From Aliikangiella maris (GTDB lineage Bacteria > Pseudomonadota > Gammaproteobacteria > Enterobacterales > Kangiellaceae), in contig NZ_JBFDAH010000008.1 of NCBI RefSeq assembly GCF_040719265.1, positions 1 to 64,000 on the forward strand: DNA of 64,000 nt, given 5' to 3'. The position numbers and the translations under genes are program-made. A model generated the notes under the pieces. It was not told the origin of the DNA and made no database searches. It saw only the letters and a program-made list of their open reading frames with translations. This document shows positions 37,726 to 44,960 of the stretch, piece by piece (the stretch's first letter is position 1; each line of letters starts with the position of its first letter).

Positions 37726-40700
37726 CTAACCATTTTTCACATAGGCGCCATACCAGCCTAGACTTTCTGGTGGTGCAGTTGTTGCGGGATTGCCAAACAA
37801 AAAGAAACCAATATTGCCTCCAGGAGGAAAGCTTAATCCTAGTACCTTAAGTGCGATATTATTGAGTTTCATCAGATAAGATTTATTATCATCAGCGACA
37901 CTGAGACTTAAAGAACCGATATCAAGTTTTAATACACCTTGTAGACTAAGTGCGGGTGCTTGTGGATTTACGCCGGGTAGTTTTAATCCCGCCGAAACAC
38001 CATTACCTCCAACATTCCAGGCAATCATAAAGGTTGTATTGAATCCTGCTGAGCTGGCCAATGAACCGAGTGTACCCATATTGAGTTTAAAGGTTAGCGC
38101 ATACCAATTGCCGTTGACTGCCTGTTGCTGTTCAAGTGATGGAAGTGATAAATTCAAGTAACCTTGTGCATCAGGTGAATTATCTTTTGTTCCCGAAATT
38201 AGACCATTTAGTTGTAATGGAAAATGTCGATATAAACTTGACGAACGGGAATAACTACTGCCCAAATCAAATGAAATACTTTCAATATCAAAAGTGAACA
38301 CTTGGTTAGTTGGTGTGTCGAGTGGAAATGATAAATCTATATAAAGATTAGAAAAAGCAACGCCTTTATTATTAAGCGGTGTATTATCTTCATTGCCAAA
38401 TGATAGCAAGTCCATTCCACTTAGTGCATAAAAATTAATATAACCAAAAAAAGAAAAGCGTGATTCTACTTGGCCAGCTTTTTGTGTATCTTGTGAAACT
38501 AATGTTACAAAGTTCGATTTTAAAATTTCAACGTCTTGAATAATATGACTATTTAGCTTAATAACATTATCGCTGGTAGCATCAAATGTATAAGCGGGTA
38601 TACCATTATGATTTTCATAAGTCCCTTTTAAAATCTGTAGATTCGCACGGTTGCTAGTGTCGACACTTTCGCCAAACAGTTGATTAATTGTTAAAGCAAT
38701 ATAGCTGTTAAAGTTAATAATTCTCGAATTTTCAAAAGCCACTTTGAGTTGTAGTACGCGATAAATATAATTGGCTGATGTATTGATGGGAGCACTGCTT
38801 TGATAGCGCTCTATGTCGCTGTTATAGGATTGAAATGTTGTATCTTCATAATTAATTAGACCAAACAGTGAACTGGTAGGTTGCATGGTCAGTGACTTAC
38901 TGTCACTTTTGACAACACTCATATCAATACCAAAATGGTGTGCATTAAAGCGTGATAAGTCGATACCTGCTAATAGCCCTTGTAGTTCTTTAGGAAAGTT
39001 GGTGAGAGAAATATTAACTTTTAATGCCAGCATACCTTGCCAGTTTGGATCGGTGACTATTTGAGAAAATTTATAATAGTCATTATCATGTTGCTGTTCA
39101 TATTTATTAATACCTTGCTGAATATACTCATTTAGCCAGGAAGAAATGTTGGGTAGTCCATTTTCTGTGGTATTGTTAAACTTATCTGGTTGTGTCCAGT
39201 ATTGAATGTTGTTCACTCTTTCTTGAAGTGATTGATCACAAAATTTAAAAATTAAAATATTGTTGTATTGTCCATAGGTGTTACTTTGCGGCACTTTAAA
39301 TTCAAATGGCCACTCTTCTATTTCCATTAAGTTGTAAAAATCACCGAGAATTCCATCATTATTATAAGTGACAACTAAAAATAGTTGATTGGTTTGAAAT
39401 GCAGATTGCAGTTCGGGAGTCAGCATACTGAAATATAAGTTATAAATTGGCGATAGTGTCCCTTGACTTTGTAAAAACTGATTACTGGCTAACTGCATTT
39501 TCTCCCATTGTGCTGTTGCTGGATTAACTTCAAGATAAAATCCTTGCGGGCTGGTAGATTGTATTGGTGGTGTTGTGTCTTGATTAGTTGAAGAAGGTTG
39601 TGACTGATGGCTATTTTGTGCGTTAATCAGAGCATCAGCAATGGTAATTTTTCGATTGGGGGATAATATTTGTTGTTCAAATTGGGCCGCGTTAAACTTG
39701 GTGGGAAACTGTGTATTCTTTCCATAACTAACCATCGGAAAATAAATAATATTTTTATGTCCGCTAAGTGTTCCTGAATTTGCAATAAAATAACTTAAAA
39801 AGTTATCGCTGCTACTATTGGTATATAGTGAGCTGCCTTGTGGTTGGGAATGATAAATTATGGGCACGTTGCTATTGGCTGATAATACTCCAATCCAAGC
39901 GGTTAAGTAATTTTTTGATAGCGGTGTTTGCTGCTTATTCGCACCAATATTAAATGTATTGTTGCTAATTGGATACTGATTAATATAAGCGGCGCGATTC
40001 CCCGAAAAGCAGATGAAATCTCCGTTAGAATTGCTTGTTTGTGCTGTAATTGAAATAGACTCAGTGCCAGACAGCCCACAAATCAATCTAAATTGATTTT
40101 TTTTGTCTAGATGTTTTTCATCGTCATTACTTACCGCAGGTATAAAATAGCCGGTTGGAATAGTGTACCAATTATCCTGATGGTCATCTGGTGAACGCTC
40201 AGAGAATGTTAATATCGCACTCGATACCGATGGAATATTTGCACTACCATTGGCTGAGCTGAGATCAATATTCGGGATAAAGCTAATTGGTATACCATAA
40301 TCAGAACGAAAGTTTGTTGCCAAATTGGTTGGATAAGTTTGATTCGTGTTTTTATTTTGATTTAAACCGATTAATGCCAGATAAGTATTGATCGCTGATT
40401 GATTTAATAAATCTAATGGGTTAATACTGGCTTGAGTTAGTATCAAATCATTTTGGCTTCCATCTTGAAAACAAAGATAATTTATTTCATTAAGGCTATT
40501 GTTATTAGAGAAAAAATATTTTTGCGAAACATCGAAAGCTTCTAAATCTGTGCCATGATTCAGACCCACTATAAAGCGAATTGCACCCATCACACAGCCC
40601 GTTAAAGGAATTTCTACATTGCTTTGAGGTTCGGTATTAGAAGCAATATTATTGGCACTAAGATTAATAAATTCAGGCATTGGGGGGCCTGAAATAATAA

Positions 40701-41157
40701 ATCGATTATTCACCGTATCTAGATCGACTTCAACGCCCGTTCCTGATGCAAGTGATAAAGTTATAAAGTTATTGCCAAAGTTAAAGTTATAGCTGGTTAA
40801 TAAAGTAAATGAAGAGCTGCTTTTGGCCTGTAAATAGATCAATTGAATATTTTGATTTGAAAATGGATTATCTGGTTGCTGAAACCACACTATTGCCCCA
40901 GCTTGATAATTCTTTTTGATTGAGTTTAAGTATTGATAGGCATTAGTAATAAATTGACTAATATTATTGGGTATTGATGCTGCAAATAGATAATAACCCT
41001 GATATTGTACAGTTTCCGAAAATTTTATCGTGCTACCAGGTTTCGGTGTCTTATCGGGTAGTGTTTCGGGTAATAGAAATGCACACCAGAATTGACCTTC
41101 TGGAGCCAAATAGATTTGGTTTGAATCTGAACTTTGGGTAAATATTAATTCAGCCAT
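37726..41157 (-). CDS. large beta-rich protein, 1143 residues, unknown
   Basis: This is a non-secreted 1143-residue protein rich in Asn, Ser, Gln and aromatic residues. It lacks a signal peptide, membrane helices or a known catalytic motif. The middle includes a Ser/Thr/Pro-rich linker (around residues 500-520). The C-terminus ends in a beta-rich module (LKLDIGSLSLSVADDNKSY, then FPPGGNIGFFLFGNP and SLGWYGAYVKNG) with the same strand-turn style as the N-terminal part of the 2841-residue protein. The stop is only 11 bases before the GT-B-like gene's start. Together the two giants and the GT-B-like protein form the core of this operon. Function unknown. Confidence 0.82.
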   Translation of the reverse strand: MAELIFTQSSDSNQIYLAPEGQFWCAFLLPETLPDKTPKPGSTIKFSETVQYQGYYLFAASIPNNISQFITNAYQYLNSIKKNYQAGAIVWFQQPDNPFSNQNIQLIYLQAKSSSSFTLLTSYNFNFGNNFITLSLASGTGVEVDLDTVNNRFIISGPPMPEFINLSANNIASNTEPQSNVEIPLTGCVMGAIRFIVGLNHGTDLEAFDVSQKYFFSNNNSLNEINYLCFQDGSQNDLILTQASINPLDLLNQSAINTYLALIGLNQNKNTNQTYPTNLATNFRSDYGIPISFIPNIDLSSANGSANIPSVSSAILTFSERSPDDHQDNWYTIPTGYFIPAVSNDDEKHLDKKNQFRLICGLSGTESISITAQTSNSNGDFICFSGNRAAYINQYPISNNTFNIGANKQQTPLSKNYLTAWIGVLSANSNVPIIYHSQPQGSSLYTNSSSDNFLSYFIANSGTLSGHKNIIYFPMVSYGKNTQFPTKFNAAQFEQQILSPNRKITIADALINAQNSHQSQPSSTNQDTTPPIQSTSPQGFYLEVNPATAQWEKMQLASNQFLQSQGTLSPIYNLYFSMLTPELQSAFQTNQLFLVVTYNNDGILGDFYNLMEIEEWPFEFKVPQSNTYGQYNNILIFKFCDQSLQERVNNIQYWTQPDKFNNTTENGLPNISSWLNEYIQQGINKYEQQHDNDYYKFSQIVTDPNWQGMLALKVNISLTNFPKELQGLLAGIDLSRFNAHHFGIDMSVVKSDSKSLTMQPTSSLFGLINYEDTTFQSYNSDIERYQSSAPINTSANYIYRVLQLKVAFENSRIINFNSYIALTINQLFGESVDTSNRANLQILKGTYENHNGIPAYTFDATSDNVIKLNSHIIQDVEILKSNFVTLVSQDTQKAGQVESRFSFFGYINFYALSGMDLLSFGNEDNTPLNNKGVAFSNLYIDLSFPLDTPTNQVFTFDIESISFDLGSSYSRSSSLYRHFPLQLNGLISGTKDNSPDAQGYLNLSLPSLEQQQAVNGNWYALTFKLNMGTLGSLASSAGFNTTFMIAWNVGGNGVSAGLKLPGVNPQAPALSLQGVLKLDIGSLSLSVADDNKSYLMKLNNIALKVLGLSFPPGGNIGFFLFGNPATTAPPESLGWYGAYVKNG

Positions 41158-41264
41158 AATAACACCATTTTCTCAAGTTATTGATTTGGTTATGATGTAA
41201 TACAGCTTAATTTTGAGTTAAAAAAGAATTCTACTTTTATGTTTTATGGCATTTTAATTTGTAG

Positions 41265-41666
41265 TTAGGGTGAAACATACCAGCCTACCAAGTCTCCAAT
41301 AAAAGTAAATGATTCGTTATTAGCTGATACCGAGTAATGAAAATTGCCTGATAATGTAGAGACTTCTGGATAAACAGCCAGATTTAAGGTGAGTTTTCCT
41401 TTTGCATTGGTATTAGCTAACTGAACATCAAAATTATATACTGTATCATCCTTTACTAAAGTGTGAACGCCGACTAATTGGGTTGCCAGGTATAAAGTGC
41501 AAGTTACCAGTTTTCCATTAGCATCAATTTTGTACGTTACTTTTAAATCACCAAAATATCTTTCACTGCTTTCACCAGGCTTTAAATAAACCAGTGCCTG
41601 AGGCTCATTGGCAGCCTGGTCTGCTATGCTGTTGACGCTGATCAACAGTTGTCCAACGACCAGCAA
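41265..41666 (-). CDS. small exported beta protein, start uncertain
   Basis: This 133-residue protein has a hydrophobic N-terminus and a beta-rich mature part. The only usual start codon is a TTG at 41666, which would leave a signal peptide without its basic end. In the same frame 14 more codons are open upstream, adding LLTRILPLKAFLLS, which completes a normal n-region, but only CTG (41708, 41693) and ATT (41696) are available there. A rare start or a small sequence change is therefore likely. It lies between the 110-residue gene and the 1143-residue gene on the same strand. The family is not recognised. Confidence 0.5.
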   Translation of the reverse strand: MLVVGQLLISVNSIADQAANEPQALVYLKPGESSERYFGDLKVTYKIDANGKLVTCTLYLATQLVGVHTLVKDDTVYNFDVQLANTNAKGKLTLNLAVYPEVSTLSGNFHYSVSANNESFTFIGDLVGWYVSP

Positions 41667-41719
41667 TGATAAAAGAAAAGCTTTCAGAGGCAGAATTCGA
41701 GTTAGCAGTTAAAAGCACA

Positions 41720-41743
41720 GCAGTTTACCTAAAAGTAAACTGC
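41720..41743. terminator. inverted repeat between the two small operon genes
   Basis: A perfect 9-bp stem, GCAGTTTAC with GTAAACTGC, encloses a 6-base loop. On the minus strand it is followed by TGTGCTTTT, a weak U tract. It lies 30 bases after the stop of the 110-residue gene and just before the exported small protein, so it could partly terminate the transcript there and set the ratio between the first gene and the large genes. Confidence 0.5.
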
Positions 41744-41772
41744 CAATTAAAATGGATTCAGCTTAATTTTTT

Positions 41773-42105
41773 TTAATTACTCCAAGAACAGATCTGTTTG
41801 CTATATGGTGCAGTATCAGCACCTTGTTGATTAGTGGCATTACCCACAATAGAAACCTGTCCTTCAGTTAAGCCAAAAGCGGCGTGAAAAGTAATTGAAG
41901 AAATTTGTACAACTTGTTCGCCAGCTTTATATTCAATATTGGTTGCCGTTGGTTGTACTGGACTTAATGTTATTGTGCCTAATAAACCCGCTGCTGTATT
42001 TATTTTTACCGTTGCGACTTGCATATTATCGACCAGATTCACTGTAGTACTTGCAGTAACACTGTTTACTAATAGAACATTATCACAATTGACTGGGTAA
42101 GACAT
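41773..42105 (-). CDS. small beta-rich protein, first gene of the giant operon
   Basis: This is a 110-residue protein beginning MSYPVNCDN. The frame is open for 80 more codons upstream, but the ATG at 42105 has AAGGA seven bases before it and is chosen. It has no signal peptide in this form. The protein is rich in Val, Thr and Ala with a beta pattern; two Cys residues (about residues 7 and 106) are far apart and could pair. It is not recognised. The candidate promoter at 42242-42269 would give a leader of about 130 bases. Confidence 0.5.
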   Translation of the reverse strand: MSYPVNCDNVLLVNSVTASTTVNLVDNMQVATVKINTAAGLLGTITLSPVQPTATNIEYKAGEQVVQISSITFHAAFGLTEGQVSIVGNATNQQGADTAPYSKQICSWSN

Positions 42106-42241
42106 GGTGCTATCCTTAATTGGTAAGTTAGTGGACATTAAAAGCTTTGAAAAACAGCACAGCAAAATGGTAACTATGGCATTTGCTAATCTGATTTTCA
42201 AAACAGAACATTTCTCTTGAAACTGCGGATCCGAGTCTTTA

Positions 42242-42269
42242 GGTATAGTTTGTAATAGAATATTGTCAA
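42242..42269 (-). promoter_or_regulatory. candidate sigma-70 promoter of the giant operon
   Basis: On the minus strand a perfect TTGACA (-35) is followed after 16 bases by TATACC (-10). Upstream of the -35 is a very A/T-rich stretch with a direct repeat of TATTTTAAAA, which could act as an UP element. It points into the 110-residue gene. Confidence 0.5.
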
Positions 42270-42445
42270 TGAGTATTTTAAAAAGTATTCTAGTTTTGAA
42301 TATTTTAAAATTGACTCGATTTTTAATTCTGATCATTTTTGACAATAGATTTAAATGAGAATAAGTGGATGTAGAGGCAGAGTGGGATTAACTAACGATT
42401 AAACTCATCTGTTTAATCTAATGTTAAGAAGAAAACCGGATTAAG

Positions 42446-43462
42446 CTAGCCAGCTATTCGTTTCAGTTGACTGGGCGTCGTTCCGGTCCAGCGCTTAAAT
42501 GCTCTTCTAAAATTGGTCAGATCACTAAACTGTAACTTTCTGGCAATGGATTCATTAATATCACCTTTAACGAAAACTTGAAAAATAGCCTGGTGTGAAT
42601 GAACTTGATCGATTAACTTTTGATAGGTTGTACCATGTTGTTTGAGTTTTCTTTTCAACGTCGCTTCACTGAGCTCTAAAATTTCAGCAACTTGGTCTTG
42701 TTTCAGTTGATAGTTTTGGCAAAGCTGATAAGCAATGAACTGCAAAAGCCCTACTGAGGATGATTGGTGAAACAAATCTCGACAGACTTTTAGATTTTGC
42801 ATTTTAAGCAGACGACTGCTATCGTCCAGTGGTCGGCTGAGCCAATGACTGTCGATAACTATCATCATAAGAGGTTGATTAAAATGAAGCTGTTGTCCAA
42901 GATTTTCTTCATAATCAAATATATTGGTTGGTCGCTCAAAGGGAAAATAGAAATGGAAAGGCAACGTTTTATTCATACGCCATTTGCAACTGTTATGAAT
43001 TGCTGTAGATAAAACCTCTTGAAAAAATTGAATATGGATATTTTGTGAAATAGCAGGTGATATAATAAAGTAAGTTTTTTGTAGATGATGTTCGATATTG
43101 AAGTATAAATAAGGGAAAAGACTAAGTTGAAAATAACGAAGTAATCGAATCATCTCTGCAAAATGACAAGTGTTCATAAGTAATTGATTTAAGTGATGTC
43201 GATTTCCAGGAAAAAGCCGACGACCAATTAAAAAGCTCAAATCGTTTCCTGGTACCATTTTTTGTGCATTTGTAATAATTTGAAAAATTTGCTTGCTACT
43301 GATTTTAATATTTTTTTGATTTAAATCCTCATAAAAAATTTGACTACCTTTAAGTAACTTATTCGGTTCAACGCCACGATTTTTTGCCAGATCAGTCATG
43401 ATGATAGCCATGTGGTGGCTATCAATTATTTTTTCGTTAATATCAAACCAGTGTTTATTCAT
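42446..43462 (-). CDS. AraC family transcriptional regulator
   Basis: This 338-residue regulator has a C-terminal AraC-type double helix-turn-helix (about residues 235-335): LLQFIAYQLCQNYQLKQDQ, then LELSEATLKRKLKQHGTTY and IARKLQFSDLTNFRRAFKRW. The N-terminal two thirds match the Arabinose_bd (PF12625) type of sensor found in OruR/FadR-like AraC proteins, often responding to small metabolites. The start overlaps the stop of the upstream GGDEF gene by four bases. It reads toward the giant operon, whose promoter is about 200 bases downstream of its stop, so it is a plausible regulator of it. Confidence 0.85.
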   Translation of the reverse strand: MNKHWFDINEKIIDSHHMAIIMTDLAKNRGVEPNKLLKGSQIFYEDLNQKNIKISSKQIFQIITNAQKMVPGNDLSFLIGRRLFPGNRHHLNQLLMNTCHFAEMIRLLRYFQLSLFPYLYFNIEHHLQKTYFIISPAISQNIHIQFFQEVLSTAIHNSCKWRMNKTLPFHFYFPFERPTNIFDYEENLGQQLHFNQPLMMIVIDSHWLSRPLDDSSRLLKMQNLKVCRDLFHQSSSVGLLQFIAYQLCQNYQLKQDQVAEILELSEATLKRKLKQHGTTYQKLIDQVHSHQAIFQVFVKGDINESIARKLQFSDLTNFRRAFKRWTGTTPSQLKRIAG

Positions 43463-44382
43463 GCTACTCGACCTTGTGATTTGTCTTGCTTTATGATGGC
43501 CATCTGTGAATTTAGTACATGATATAAATCATTTAAATTTTCAACGTTTTTACTGTCTGCCAGACTTATGCTTGCTCGATGATAAAAGGCTTGAGCATTT
43601 TTCTCAGGTTTAAATGCCAAAGCGTTTATGGCGGTTTCTAATTGATAACTGATTTGTATGGCCTCGCCATAATGAGTGTCTGGTAGTAAGATAATAAATC
43701 GGTCTCCCGAGTAGCGACAGGCTAGATCGGTTGTTCTCAAATTCATTAAAATCAAGTTAGCAATTTCTCGTAGTAATCTATCTGCTTTAGTATCACCAAA
43801 TTGACGTACAAAATAATCAAAATTATCTACATCAACCATGAGCAAACAAAATCGACTGCTATTATTTGACCGAGCCAGCTCCATTTGAATTTGAGTATGC
43901 ATGTACTGTGCACTATAAAGTCCGGTTACATAATCGCTTAATGCATGTTCACGATAATATCGTTCGCGATTTTGTAACTGTTGATTGAGCATGATTTGTT
44001 CATTATGCCAATGATAAAGTGCAATACTCATTAAAATCATACCGATAGGTGCTGGAATTGATTCATACGCTGTAAGCCAAGTGTGGTTAGCAGGATAAAT
44101 TAAAAATTCATCGAGTAAATCAAGCAGTAACGAAATATGTAAAAACAGTAGTCCGTAAACCAATAGGCGAGTAACTCGCCCAGCCGGTCGACTGATTAAA
44201 ATAGCTATGATCCATATGAGACTAATTAAGGCAATACCACCTTCGCCAAGAATATCCGAAATTTCTATCTGTGATGTCGACTTAAACGAGCCAATTGAAA
44301 ATGTAAGAATGAGGGTCAGCAATATAAAACCACAAGTATTAATCAATAATTGGCGATGTAGTTTGATTAATTGAAAACTCAT
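43459..44382 (-). CDS. membrane GGDEF protein with degenerate active site
   Basis: This 307-residue protein has five hydrophobic helices in residues 15-125 and a GGDEF domain in about 140-300. The signature motif is SGDRF instead of GGDEF, so the catalytic Glu is replaced by Arg and synthesis of c-di-GMP is doubtful. The I-site RTTD is intact five residues before it, which suggests that it binds c-di-GMP as a receptor or allosteric partner. It is translationally coupled (ATGA overlap) with the AraC regulator downstream. That pairing suggests that c-di-GMP or a membrane signal controls the AraC protein's operon. Confidence 0.8.
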   Translation of the reverse strand: MSFQLIKLHRQLLINTCGFILLTLILTFSIGSFKSTSQIEISDILGEGGIALISLIWIIAILISRPAGRVTRLLVYGLLFLHISLLLDLLDEFLIYPANHTWLTAYESIPAPIGMILMSIALYHWHNEQIMLNQQLQNRERYYREHALSDYVTGLYSAQYMHTQIQMELARSNNSSRFCLLMVDVDNFDYFVRQFGDTKADRLLREIANLILMNLRTTDLACRYSGDRFIILLPDTHYGEAIQISYQLETAINALAFKPEKNAQAFYHRASISLADSKNVENLNDLYHVLNSQMAIIKQDKSQGRVA

Positions 44383-44960
44383 ATTGGTAAGCCTTGGTGA
44401 GTTTTGTATTATTATGTAATTTACAAAATGTCAGTTAATTTAGATAAAAATGATTATTGAGCTAATTAATAACATCAAGCCTTCTTAATCTAATAACAAC
44501 ATAGTTACTGTGACTTTATTTAGTTCTAATCTAATCACAATAAAAGCGATACCTTAAACTAACCATTGCATGATGACATTGCGTAGTTTGGTTGTTGTTA
44601 ATCATAGATTAAAAAAGGTTTCGACAGTCTTTAATAAAATGATAACTGAGTGTATATGAGCCGTACATTTTTTAACAGGGTTATATTAGCTCAAGAGATT
44701 GACAAGAATTTTAAAAATAGCTGAAGATATTATTAAAAATACCGCAACAATCGATTAATTAATCAATTTAGCAGAGTCTAATTAGCTCAATTTAAATGAT
44801 TTTGATATCGGAATAATCTAATTGCTCAGTAATTTTACCTCGCCTACCACTAACTGAAATATGTGTGTCATCTTTGGCCCTTAATTTGTAGCGAAAATAT
44901 GATTTCGTACATTTTAAAGTTAATAAAAGTAGTACCAATATAAGCGCGCTGGAGAATTTA
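44383..44960. other. 578-base regulatory gap before the phytase receptor
   Basis: This divergent gap has no gene. It is AT-rich, with a perfect 12-bp palindrome GATTAATTAATC at 44753-44764 and three exact copies of AATCTAAT at 44487-44494, 44528-44535 and 44815-44822. These are possible operators for the receptor and phytase genes. No Pho box could be identified with confidence, though phosphate control would be expected. Confidence 0.4.

Noticed and set aside
42106..42345. 80-codon upstream extension of the 110-residue gene
   Set aside because: The ATG at 42105 has a good ribosome site, and the extension would cover the candidate promoter.
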